A DNA stretch of 8,433 bases from Planctomycetota bacterium (GCA_014237955.1 JABABY010000081.1:1-8433); one strand, 5' to 3'; shown: positions 1 through 6,676, numbered from the stretch's first letter. Numbers and translations: made by a program. The notes: a model not told the origin generated them from the letters alone.

Positions 1-305
1 AGACCTGCTGCTATAAGGTCTGCAAGATGGTGCCTGAGACGTGCACCAAGCAGGTTCCTTACCGATGTTGCCGCATGGTCCAAGAGGAATGTGTCAAGAT
101 GGTGCCGTATAGGGTCTGCAAACCGGTTCACTACACCAAATGCGTCAAATGCATGAAGCGTGTTTGCGAAAAAGTTCCCTATACGGTAACCCGCTGTGTC
201 CCCAAAGTCGTTTGCAAACAGGTGCCGGTACAAGTCTGTTGCCCGGTTCCCTGCCAGCCTGACTGCGGTTGTGATGCAGCACCTGAATCGTGTGATTGCG
301 GATAG
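1..305 (+). CDS. C-terminal fragment of a cysteine-rich YTV-type repeat protein (probable planctomycete envelope protein)
   Basis: The reading frame is open from the left edge (first whole codon at 3) to a TAG at 303-305, so only the last 100 residues are visible. They contain 20 cysteines and many Lys and Val, arranged as irregular repeats of about 12-20 residues of the form VPY-x-x-C-K-x-V followed by C-x-K; one unit reads KVPYTVTRCVPKVVCKQVP. The tail changes character: it is acidic and Cys/Pro-rich (PDCGCDAAPESCDCG). Repeats of this YTV type with regular cysteines are characteristic of large secreted planctomycete proteins associated with the proteinaceous cell wall, probably crosslinked by disulfides. 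A structural role at the cell surface is inferred from that class; no catalytic motif is visible. The signal peptide and start lie upstream of the window. A strong terminator follows 61 bp downstream, so this is the end of its transcript. Confidence 0.8.
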   Translation, partial: TCCYKVCKMVPETCTKQVPYRCCRMVQEECVKMVPYRVCKPVHYTKCVKCMKRVCEKVPYTVTRCVPKVVCKQVPVQVCCPVPCQPDCGCDAAPESCDCG

Positions 306-366
306 TGTGTCCCGGTTTGTTGTCTTGCCTCTGACTGTTTTTTCCGGGGCATACGCTAGTCATCCG

Positions 367-404
367 AGGCGGTTCGGTTTCCTCGAAACCGAACCGCCTT
401 TTTT
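367..404 (+). terminator. Rho-independent terminator after the YTV-type gene
   Basis: GGCGGTTCGGTTT (368-380) pairs perfectly with AAACCGAACCGCC (386-398) around a 5-base loop CCTCG. An extra A367-T399 pair is possible, and six T residues (399-404) follow. This 13-bp GC-rich stem with a T-run is a textbook intrinsic terminator for the gene ending at 305. The stem's left arm is not preceded by an A-run, so it appears to act on the + strand only. Confidence 0.93.
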
Positions 405-431
405 CGTTCTCTGGCCTATTTTCTCCGAAGG

Positions 432-460
432 TTGTCAAACCGTGCATCAAAACGTACCGT
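432..460 (+). promoter_or_regulatory. Possible sigma-70-type promoter upstream of the DUF255 gene
   Basis: TTGTCA (432-437, 5 of 6 to the -35 consensus) is followed after 17 bp by TACCGT (455-460, only 3 of 6 to the -10 consensus). It sits just after the upstream terminator and about 80 bp before the chosen ATG at 543, a sensible place for a promoter. A short inverted repeat, GTACC-6-GGTAC (454-469), overlaps the -10. The -10 match is weak and planctomycete promoter rules are poorly known, so this is only a candidate. Confidence 0.22.
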
Positions 461-527
461 AGCGGGTACATCGTCTAGATTCGAGTTTTCTCGTTTCAGA
501 CTGTTCTCGCCAGATTCACCGGTTTTC

Positions 528-532
528 GGAGA
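528..532 (+). promoter_or_regulatory. Ribosome binding site deciding the start of the DUF255 gene
   Basis: GGAGA lies 10 bases before the ATG at 543. The alternative in-frame TTG at 432 has no comparable site, and it would place about 37 residues of low-quality sequence in front of an otherwise well-formed lipoprotein signal peptide. Confidence 0.6.
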
Positions 533-542
533 AATTACGTTG

Positions 543-2642
543 ATGTCTGCCCCCCCTCTTTCCAGAACGGTTCTTCCAGGAAAGTATCGACACGCATTCC
601 TTTTGCTGCTTCTCGTTGGTTCTTTTTCCGGATGCAGTTCAGAGGCAAACTCTCAGAAATTGTCTTTCCCAGAAAATGCCGTCAAAGAGGAGCCAAAAAC
701 AGATTCGCCGTTGCCGAAGGATGCCAGCGGCTCAAACAAACAGCACAGCACAAACCGTCTTATCGACCAGACAAGCCCTTACCTGCTGATGCATGCCCAC
801 AACCCGGTCGACTGGTATCCCTGGGGTTCGGATGCCTTTGCAAAAGCACAACGTGAGGGCAAACTTATTTTTCTTTCCATCGGGTATTCCAGTTGTTACT
901 GGTGTCATGTTATGGAACGCGAATCGTTTATGGATAAAGAGATCGCTGACTTTTTGAATGAACATTTCGTCTGTATCAAGGTCGACCGAGAAGAACGGCC
1001 TGACGTCGACGATATTTATATGACTGCTGTGCAGTTGATTACCGGTCGCGGTGGCTGGCCACTTTCTGTTTTTCTTACGCCAGATGCTCAACCCATTCTT
1101 GGAGGCACTTACTTTCCAGCGCGGAGTGGAGATCGTGGCAGCCATCTCGGTTTTTTGGAATTGATTACCGGAATCGAGCAGGCATGGAAGAAAGACTCCA
1201 AAAACATGATTAGGCAAGCGCAGCAAGTCTCTGCGGCCGTTTCCAAAGTACTTCTCGAACAGAGCCAAAGCCTTCCAACGGACCCCACTTTAGAGATACT
1301 TGGCCAAGTCCAGAAAGCGATGGAAGAACAGTTTGATGCCGAGTTTGGAGGCTTTGGACAACCACCTTTCCGCGCCCATGATCCTAAATTTCCCAGCCCA
1401 CCTGAGTTACTCTACCTCGTCGATCGCGTTCGACGAGAGGGTGATCCTGTGGCGCGGAAAATGTTGCTGCTCACGCTCGATAAAATGGCTGAAGGTGGAA
1501 TCCGCGATCATCTCGGTGGAGGATTTCACCGCTACAGCGTCGACCGGTTTTGGAAAATTCCTCACTTTGAAAAAATGCTGTATGACAATGGCCAACTTGC
1601 CTCCGTGTATGCCGAAGCGTATGCACTTACAGGAAAAGATAAGTATCGACGGGTGGTGGAGGAATTGCTCAATTTCGTATTACGTGAAATGACCGATGAA
1701 ACGGGCGGCTTTTATTCGGCAATCGATGCCGAAACCGATGCCGAGGAAGGAAAATATTATCGCTGGGAAAAGAAAGAATTGGATTCCCTGCTCGATGACC
1801 AAGAGCGCGCTTTCATGGGAGATATCTATAGTTTTTCTACCGGACCCAATTTCCAACACGATGGACACGCATTCTATGTACCCCAACTCACCGCCTCGAT
1901 TGAAAAGCTTGCAGCCGATCGCAATCTCGATGAACCAACACTCGAAAAAAGACTCCAGCCCTTGCGGGATCGCTTGCTAAAAACGCGTCATACGCGCAAA
2001 CGGCCCCTGACCGATACCAAGATCCTCACCGCCTGGAATGGCCTGATGATCCGTGGTTTTGCCGATGCCGGGCGGATACTCAAAAACGAGCAGTATCTAC
2101 AGGCGGCCACCCGGGCCGCATCCTTCGCACTGGATCGACTCCAGACTGAAGATGGTCGCTTGCTCAGATCCTATCGTAACGGCTCTGCCCAACTGAACGC
2201 CTATCTCGTTGATTACGCTTTCCTTGTCGATGGCCTGCTATCCTTGTATCGAGCCACACAAAACCCCCAGTGGCTCGAAGCGGCACGCAACCTGACCGAT
2301 AAACAGATTGAATTATTTTGGGACGAGAAATCCGGGGGATTTTTCTTCACCAGTGGCGACCATGAGACTTTGATCGCCCGCGCAAAAAAAAGAACTGACG
2401 GGGTTCTGCCTTCTGGCAATGGTGTTGCTGCTGCCAATTTGGTGTTTTTGGCAGACATGTTTCCCGACAGTCATTATGGTAATTATGCAGATCGCTTAGT
2501 CGGTCACCTTTCAACAGGCCTGAAGGATCCATCCCAAGCACGAAGGATGCCCACTACCGCAAGTGCTGCTGGAGCCTGGCTGAAGCAGCAAAGCGAAAAC
2601 AAGAACCACCAAGAACAAGCTACACCGAAAGCCTCTCCCTGA
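543..2642 (+). CDS. DUF255 / YyaL-SSP411 family thioredoxin-like protein, predicted lipoprotein
   Basis: From ATG 543 the product is 699 residues. Residues 1-31 form a lipoprotein signal peptide: basic R8/K14/R16, hydrophobic FLLLLLVG, lipobox-like FSG-C31. A polar linker of about 40 residues follows. The thioredoxin-like domain starts near residue 71 with the family-typical NRLIDQTSPYLL and HNPVDWYPW motifs, carries CYWC at 118-121 followed by HVM, then VDREERPD and GGWPLSVFLTP. The rest (about 250-650) is the alpha/alpha-barrel, six-hairpin glycosidase-like region, with DPKFPSPPE, HFEKMLYDNGQL, TDTKILTAWNGLMI and DGVLPSGNGVAAANL. The biochemical function of this widespread family is unsettled: a CxxC redox domain is joined to an epimerase/glycosidase-like barrel. 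Two oddities: most relatives lack a signal peptide, and the C-terminus seems to stop short of the usual end, finishing in a polar tail. The oxidase gene follows after 144 bp with no terminator visible, so co-transcription is possible. Confidence 0.92.
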   Translation: MSAPPLSRTVLPGKYRHAFLLLLLVGSFSGCSSEANSQKLSFPENAVKEEPKTDSPLPKDASGSNKQHSTNRLIDQTSPYLLMHAHNPVDWYPWGSDAFAKAQREGKLIFLSIGYSSCYWCHVMERESFMDKEIADFLNEHFVCIKVDREERPDVDDIYMTAVQLITGRGGWPLSVFLTPDAQPILGGTYFPARSGDRGSHLGFLELITGIEQAWKKDSKNMIRQAQQVSAAVSKVLLEQSQSLPTDPTLEILGQVQKAMEEQFDAEFGGFGQPPFRAHDPKFPSPPELLYLVDRVRREGDPVARKMLLLTLDKMAEGGIRDHLGGGFHRYSVDRFWKIPHFEKMLYDNGQLASVYAEAYALTGKDKYRRVVEELLNFVLREMTDETGGFYSAIDAETDAEEGKYYRWEKKELDSLLDDQERAFMGDIYSFSTGPNFQHDGHAFYVPQLTASIEKLAADRNLDEPTLEKRLQPLRDRLLKTRHTRKRPLTDTKILTAWNGLMIRGFADAGRILKNEQYLQAATRAASFALDRLQTEDGRLLRSYRNGSAQLNAYLVDYAFLVDGLLSLYRATQNPQWLEAARNLTDKQIELFWDEKSGGFFFTSGDHETLIARAKKRTDGVLPSGNGVAAANLVFLADMFPDSHYGNYADRLVGHLSTGLKDPSQARRMPTTASAAGAWLKQQSENKNHQEQATPKASP

Positions 2643-2772
2643 TTTTTGGCCGGCGGCGGCGACCCCATAATTGCGATTTCCAGACATTCTCAGATTTTTC
2701 GCCAGCGAGAGGCAAACCACAATCGGTGGGTGAGCAAAGAAATGGCGTAGAGAGACGTCTAAACATCCATTC

Positions 2773-2778
2773 GGGAGA
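2773..2778 (+). promoter_or_regulatory. Shine-Dalgarno site supporting a TTG start for the oxidase gene
   Basis: GGGAGA lies 8 bases before the TTG at 2787. The Rossmann FAD-binding fold begins within five residues of that TTG, and no ATG or GTG precedes it in frame at a sensible distance, so the non-ATG start is well supported. Confidence 0.72.
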
Positions 2779-2786
2779 TTTAGTTT

Positions 2787-3992
2787 TTGACAAAAACCTA
2801 CGACATTGCAATTGTGGGGGGTGGAATTATTGGCCTGGCAACTGCCATGGCACTCTCTCGCGGTCAAAAACACTCCCTCCTCTTGATTGAGGCTGAACTC
2901 GCGTTGGGAAGCCATCAGACCGGCCACAATAGCGGTGTCATTCATTCCGGACTCTATTACAAACCAGGTTCTCGCAAAGCGCGTAACTGTGTTCTCGGTC
3001 GTGAGGCCATGTATCGGTTTTGCAGCGAGCACAATATCGCACATGAGGCGTGTGGTAAAATTGTTGTCGCTACGAGACGGGAGGAACTCCCGGCACTCGA
3101 AAAACTCCAGCTTCGCGGCGCGGCCAACGGCCTCTCGAACATCCGACAGCTCACTGCAGAGGAACTCCAGGAATACGAACCGCATGTCGCCGGGTTGGCC
3201 GGCTTGCACGTACCCCAAACCGGGATCGTCGATTATGTCGAGGTGGCGGGCAAGTTTGCGGAATTGGCTACTGCAGCAGGCGCTGAAATCCGGAAAAATT
3301 GTCGACTGAAAGGGGTGTGCCACGAAACGGGAGGCCTTGTTCTCAAAACCTCAACGGAAACTCTGCGATGCCGACATCTTGTCAATTGTGCTGGCCTGCA
3401 ATGCGATCGGGTCGCCCGAATGTGTGGCCGGCAACCCGGAATCAAGGTCATTCCCTTCCGTGGCGATTACTACGAATTATCACCCAAACGGACTTCTCTA
3501 GTCCGTAACCTGATCTATCCGGTTCCCGATCCACAGTTTCCATTTCTCGGTGTTCATTTCACGAGGATGATCCATGGGGGAGTGGAAGCGGGGCCTAATG
3601 CGGTGCTGGCACTTGCCAGAGAGGGTTATCGCAAAAGTTCGTTTTCTCCTGCCGACACCTGCGACCTATTGATGTACGGCGGCTTCTGGAAGCTCGCCCT
3701 GGGCCATTGGCAGATGGGAATGGGCGAAATCTATCGATCCCTGAGTAAAAGGGCATTTGTTTCCGCATTGCAGAAACTGGTTCCAGAGCTTCGGATGGAA
3801 GATGTTGCTGCATCGGGTGCGGGCGTCCGCGCTCAAGCTGTCAAACCCAATGGCCAGTTGGTCGATGATTTTCATATTGAGCAAGATGACCGCATGATCC
3901 ACGTGCTCAATGCACCCTCACCGGCCGCCACCGCGTCGATCAGCATTGGCGAAACGATTGCTGAAATGGCAAAAAAACAGTTTGATCTTTAG
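2787..3992 (+). CDS. lhgO: L-2-hydroxyglutarate oxidase/dehydrogenase (FAD-dependent, LhgO-like)
   Basis: The product is 401 residues, close to the roughly 400-420 of LhgO (formerly YgaF). It is an FAD-dependent DAO-superfamily oxidoreductase that oxidises L-2-hydroxyglutarate to 2-oxoglutarate, in characterised members passing electrons to the membrane quinone pool. The FAD dinucleotide-binding motif VGGGIIG is at 10-16, and the acidic residue closing the Rossmann beta strand is E35. The next motif, HQTGHNSGVIHSG at 43-55, is the hallmark that separates LhgO from other DAO-family enzymes. Other family-like stretches are HLVNCAGLQCDRVA, IPFRGDYYEL, YPVPDPQFPFLGVHFT and GVRAQAV; the C-terminal APSPAATASISIG stretch is the usual end of the FAD domain. 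The start is a TTG with a good Shine-Dalgarno site. It may be read with the DUF255 gene upstream, but I see no functional link. The CPBP gene converges on it with only 38 bp between. Confidence 0.9.
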   Translation: MTKTYDIAIVGGGIIGLATAMALSRGQKHSLLLIEAELALGSHQTGHNSGVIHSGLYYKPGSRKARNCVLGREAMYRFCSEHNIAHEACGKIVVATRREELPALEKLQLRGAANGLSNIRQLTAEELQEYEPHVAGLAGLHVPQTGIVDYVEVAGKFAELATAAGAEIRKNCRLKGVCHETGGLVLKTSTETLRCRHLVNCAGLQCDRVARMCGRQPGIKVIPFRGDYYELSPKRTSLVRNLIYPVPDPQFPFLGVHFTRMIHGGVEAGPNAVLALAREGYRKSSFSPADTCDLLMYGGFWKLALGHWQMGMGEIYRSLSKRAFVSALQKLVPELRMEDVAASGAGVRAQAVKPNGQLVDDFHIEQDDRMIHVLNAPSPAATASISIGETIAEMAKKQFDL

Positions 3993-4030
3993 CGCACAAC
4001 AACACTCGGGATCCCTGCAACAATCAACTC

Positions 4031-4711
4031 TCAATGCTCGGCAGTTCTATCACCGAGACTGCAGCCGTTGGCTGCACCACGCAACAAATAGACAAGTGCC
4101 AGGAAATCATACAGTGCGTGGATAAAAATAGGCACAAATAAATTATTAGTAAACATCCAAATGCCACCGAGATACAAACCGACCAACATGCAGATCATCG
4201 CATAGGTACGCGTGATCGGATGCATCAATCCAAACAACAGACTGGCAATCACAAGTGATGTTGTACTCGCTGTGTGCTCCGCAACGAGTGTCTTGAGCCA
4301 GAAGAACATGCCTCCCTGCAACAGGCCCCTGAATAATATTTCTTCCCCCACACCCGCACAAATCGCCAGCACAAGCAGTTGCCAGATTCGAAAGGTCTGA
4401 AACATTGGCAACAATGTCTCACGCACCACGCGTTTCAGGGGCACAAAGGGTCCAAGCGGGTAACGATCGATCAGAACCAAAGCGAACAGCAAAGGGATTG
4501 TGCCCAAAATACCCCAGATGATTCCCACAACCGTAAAAGAAAATGTTGCCAGCGGCCAATAGCCACACCACCAGCCGACGAGGCAGGCTACAAGACCCAG
4601 CCCCCCTTCGAAGAGACACCCGAGCAAAAATAAATTCCCAGGTCCTTGCCGAGCCGTGGTAGCAACTTCACCTGTTGGGGTCTCGTCTGTTTGCATGTTG
4701 TCGGTCCGCAT
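4031..4711 (-). CDS. CPBP-family intramembrane metalloprotease (CAAX protease/Abi-like)
   Basis: Starting at ATG 4711 the product is 226 residues. After a polar N-terminus of about 25 residues come several hydrophobic segments (about 27-50, 55-82, 108-122, 149-162, 168-186, 190-210), so it is a polytopic inner-membrane protein. It carries all three CPBP/CAAX-protease motifs: EEILFR (E123, E124, R128), FGLMH (F160, H164) and HALYD (H198, D202), which supply the glutamate and histidine residues thought to bind the catalytic metal. Family members cleave prenylated or other membrane peptides, or act in bacteriocin immunity and export; the substrate here is unknown. The start is uncertain: an in-frame GTG at 4831 would add 40 residues and an ATG at 4696 would remove 5. 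No strong Shine-Dalgarno site marks any of them. The gene diverges from the AraC-family regulator, which makes it a possible target of that regulator. Confidence 0.83.
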   Translation of the reverse strand: MRTDNMQTDETPTGEVATTARQGPGNLFLLGCLFEGGLGLVACLVGWWCGYWPLATFSFTVVGIIWGILGTIPLLFALVLIDRYPLGPFVPLKRVVRETLLPMFQTFRIWQLLVLAICAGVGEEILFRGLLQGGMFFWLKTLVAEHTASTTSLVIASLLFGLMHPITRTYAMICMLVGLYLGGIWMFTNNLFVPIFIHALYDFLALVYLLRGAANGCSLGDRTAEH

Positions 4712-5014
4712 TACTGACAAATGGAATTCTGGTCCAAGTGTTTTCAGAAAAAGAAGTTTTACCGCTAAAGTGATGGCAAATGCTTTGTTTTTTTCGAACC
4801 ACAATCGATCTCTCGATACGACAACAAACACAAGGCGTATCGCTTAGGGATTGGCTTGTCGCACTCACCATCGCTAAGGCTACCCATTCTCCGACTGCAT
4901 GCAATCAAGAAGCAAGGCGGCTTTCCCAAATCTGAATTGCACTCGAAAAATAACGTGTATATCGTCTGCAATCCGGCTGGTTACGTTTTTTAGATCACCT
5001 GCCTCTTTTAATGG
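4712..5014. other. Divergent intergenic region between the CPBP and AraC-family genes
   Basis: About 300 bp separates the chosen start codons of two divergent genes and must hold both promoters. The only element I can point to is TTGCAC (4937-4942) followed by TATATC (4958-4963) on the + strand. It matches the -35/-10 consensus partly, but its 15-bp spacer is too short for comfort. No strong Shine-Dalgarno site precedes ATG 5015. I see no tRNA, small ORF with a good start, hairpin terminator or long repeat here. If the protease starts at GTG 4831, the gap shrinks to 183 bp. Confidence 0.5.
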
Positions 5015-5896
5015 ATGCGGTCAAAACGTAATCTACGTTCTATCATGCAGCCGTTGATGGAAAAAGTCAGAAAGTCGCACGATGCTTCGCTGTCGGCCTT
5101 TGTCCGCCGCGAGCGGCAATTTTCTTTTCAGTGGCACTACCATCCAGAATACGAACTCACGCTCATCACAGCGGGCCGCGGACGACGTTTTGTGGGTGAT
5201 CACATCGCTGATTTCCGCGAAGGAGATCTGATACTGCTCGGACCACTTTTGCCCCATACATGGCGCAGCGCGGCAAGGCGCACTTCGTATCGACGTGCAA
5301 TCGTCGTCCAGTTTTCAGAGGATTTCCTGGGCACTGCACTGCAAGAGTGCACAGAACTGGCAAATATCCAGGAACTTCTCTTTCGGTCTCGCCTCGGCCT
5401 TCAGTTTCATGGTAGGTGTCGTGCCAAGGCGGCAAAACAACTTGAGACGCTCATGAAAATGCGCGGTGCACGAAAGCTCGCCGAATTTATGAGCATCCTC
5501 GATGGCCTTGCAAAAACTCAGGAAGTAAGCCAGTTGGCAAGTGAAGCCTATGCCGTCCCGAGCCAGAAATCTACTTCGACCCGTATGGCTGGTGTTCTGG
5601 AAACAATCCACCAAAAGTATCAGCAGCGTCTTTGGCAAACGGACCTAGCACGGTCGGCCGGCTTGAGTAATGCTGCCTTCACCCGAAACTTTCGTCGGGC
5701 CACTGGCACTACGCTTGTCGATTATGTCAACGACCTTCGCATCGGCCACGCCTGTCGCATGCTCGCTGAGTCTGCGGATCTCATTACGGACATATGTTTT
5801 GAATCTGGTTTTACGAATCTTTCGAATTTCAATCGATGTTTTCTCCGTCGCCGAGGCATGACTCCCTCACAATTCCGCAGCCAATTCCAACGCTAA
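5015..5896 (+). CDS. AraC-family transcriptional regulator with N-terminal cupin-type sensor domain
   Basis: The product is 293 residues, the usual size for an AraC/XylS-family regulator. The N-terminal half has a cupin-like ligand-binding domain: FQWHYHPEYELTLI at 38-51, GRRFVGDHIADFREGDLILL at 56-75, then PHTW. This matches the pattern of sugar- or metabolite-sensing members. The C-terminal domain holds the two helix-turn-helix motifs: the first at about 208-229 (QTDLARSAGLSNAAFTRNFR), the second at about 257-278 (ITDICFESGFTNLSNFNRCF). The family signature end GMTPSQFR is at 281-288. It probably binds DNA as a dimer and controls a nearby gene, with the divergent CPBP gene or itself as candidates; the inducer cannot be read from sequence. 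The start is uncertain because in-frame ATGs at 5045 and 5057 are equally poor in ribosome binding sites; starting there would leave the cupin intact. Confidence 0.9.
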   Translation: MRSKRNLRSIMQPLMEKVRKSHDASLSAFVRRERQFSFQWHYHPEYELTLITAGRGRRFVGDHIADFREGDLILLGPLLPHTWRSAARRTSYRRAIVVQFSEDFLGTALQECTELANIQELLFRSRLGLQFHGRCRAKAAKQLETLMKMRGARKLAEFMSILDGLAKTQEVSQLASEAYAVPSQKSTSTRMAGVLETIHQKYQQRLWQTDLARSAGLSNAAFTRNFRRATGTTLVDYVNDLRIGHACRMLAESADLITDICFESGFTNLSNFNRCFLRRRGMTPSQFRSQFQR

Positions 5897-5981
5897 AACA
5901 GACCGTTCACTGCCTGAAGACGCTATTGGCATCTTTAATACAGTGTTTTTCTCTAATGGCACAGGATGTCACCAGCACCGA

Positions 5982-6010
5982 TTCGCAAAACCGATAGCAA
6001 CTGTTATATT
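5982..6010 (+). promoter_or_regulatory. Candidate promoter for the Trm112-like/hinT pair
   Basis: TTCGCA (5982-5987, 4 of 6 to TTGACA) and TATATT (5005 bases aside, at 6005-6010; 5 of 6 to TATAAT) are separated by an ideal 17 bp and lie about 40 bp before the TTG start at 6049. This is the best sigma-70-like pair in the gap after the AraC-family gene, but the -35 is weak. Confidence 0.35.
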
Positions 6011-6033
6011 TTTGTTCTTCATTGCAATCGATT

Positions 6034-6040
6034 AAGGAGA
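6034..6040 (+). promoter_or_regulatory. Shine-Dalgarno site fixing a TTG start for the Trm112-like gene
   Basis: AAGGAGA is a near-perfect anti-16S match, 8 bases before the TTG at 6049. It lies inside the longer frame that would start at TTG 6022, so it argues that the true start is 6049. Confidence 0.8.
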
Positions 6041-6048
6041 GTTGCAGT

Positions 6049-6309
6049 TTGATCAGCAAAGATCTGTTAGAAATGCTTGTTTGCCCCGAAAGCCACCAAC
6101 CGTTAGCGATCGCTCAAGCGGAGTTGTTAGAGCAAATTAACCGTGGTGTCGAAAATGGCCACGTCAAAAACGTCGGGGGAACAAAGATGGTCAAGCCATT
6201 CGAGAGTGGACTCTTAAGAGCGGATGGTAAAGTTTTTTATCCGGTGGTTGATGAAATTCCTGTCCTACTCGTTGATGAGGCGATTCTATTGGAACAGTTG
6301 GATGACTGA
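6049..6309 (+). CDS. Small Trm112-like (YcaR/UPF0434-type) protein lacking the zinc-ribbon cysteines
   Basis: The product is 86 residues starting at TTG 6049. The N-terminus, DLLEMLVCPESHQPL (5-19), and the C-terminal FYPVVDEIPVLLVDEAI (63-79) match the two conserved blocks of Trm112-family proteins (LLEILVCP-x-C and YPI-x-x-GIP-x-LL-x-x-EA). Trm112 proteins are small partners that stabilise or activate methyltransferases; the bacterial short forms are largely uncharacterised. Between the blocks is a longer, charged stretch (about 24-58). Only one cysteine remains (C12): the second residue of the usual CPxC is S15 and the central Cys pair is absent, so zinc binding is unlikely. The gene overlaps hinT by 8 bp, which suggests translational coupling. 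The longer start at TTG 6022 is less likely because it would bury the strong ribosome binding site. Confidence 0.78.
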   Translation: MISKDLLEMLVCPESHQPLAIAQAELLEQINRGVENGHVKNVGGTKMVKPFESGLLRADGKVFYPVVDEIPVLLVDEAILLEQLDD

Positions 6310-6646
6310 CAAAACGATCTTCCAACAAATTATTGACCGTGAAATACCGGCAGATATTGTTTATGAAGATGAGCAATGCCTAGCGTTTCATGACATCGCT
6401 CCTCAGGCACCCACACATCTTCTCGTCATTCCAAGAAAACCAATTCGATCCGTATCCTCATTAGAAGATTCCGATATGGAATTGATTGGTCATCTCTGGA
6501 AAGTAATCCGCAATCTAGCCAGCGAACTTGGCTTAGATGGTGGCTACCGCGTCGTTGTCAATTGCGGCCCCGATGGTGGCCAGGAAGTCGACCACCTCCA
6601 CTACCATCTTCTGGGCGGCCGATCGATGCAGTGGCCTCCCGGATAA
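6302..6646 (+). CDS. hinT: HIT-family purine nucleoside phosphoramidase (HinT-like)
   Basis: The product is 114 residues, the usual size of HinT. HinT hydrolyses purine nucleoside phosphoramidates such as AMP-lysine and acts in the cytoplasm as a dimer. The sequence runs from TIFQQIIDREIPADIVYED (5-23) through AFHDIAPQAPTHLLVIPRKP (28-47) to the histidine triad HLHYHLLGG, with H98, H100 and H102; H100 would be the catalytic nucleophile. The C-terminal GGRSMQWPPG is also typical of HinT. The start ATG at 6302 overlaps the end of the Trm112-like gene by 8 bp in another frame, with a modest GGA at 6291-6293. The same frame is open upstream to 6224, but that part has no family similarity and lies within the Trm112-like gene. 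The stop is only 30 bp from the end of the convergent glycosylhydrolase-like gene. Confidence 0.95.
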   Translation: MTDKTIFQQIIDREIPADIVYEDEQCLAFHDIAPQAPTHLLVIPRKPIRSVSSLEDSDMELIGHLWKVIRNLASELGLDGGYRVVVNCGPDGGQEVDHLHYHLLGGRSMQWPPG

Positions 6647-6676
6647 ATTGACCCGCAACAATTTGGTGTGGGGCTA

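Noticed and set aside
432..542. Upstream extension of the DUF255 gene from a TTG
   Set aside because: It lacks a ribosome binding site, would mask the lipoprotein signal that begins at ATG 543, and its residues show no family similarity.
2511..3323. Long minus-strand open frame (270 codons) across the end of the DUF255 gene and the start of lhgO
   Set aside because: It overlaps two well-supported genes, shows no family motif and looks like antisense composition.
4008..4015. GGGATCCC palindrome between the convergent lhgO and CPBP genes, considered as a terminator
   Set aside because: It has no loop and no T-run, and an 8-base palindrome is not a terminator.
4712..4831. N-terminal extension of the CPBP protease from a GTG at 4831
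   Set aside because: There is no ribosome binding site and the extra 40 residues do not resemble the family, although the choice of start remains uncertain.
5908..5950. CACTG...CAGTG followed by TTTTT, considered as a terminator for the AraC-family gene
   Set aside because: The stem is only 5 bp with a 28-base loop, so it is too weak to call.
6224..6301. Upstream extension of the HIT gene
   Set aside because: It lies wholly inside the Trm112-like gene in another frame, and HinT proteins start near MTDKTIF.
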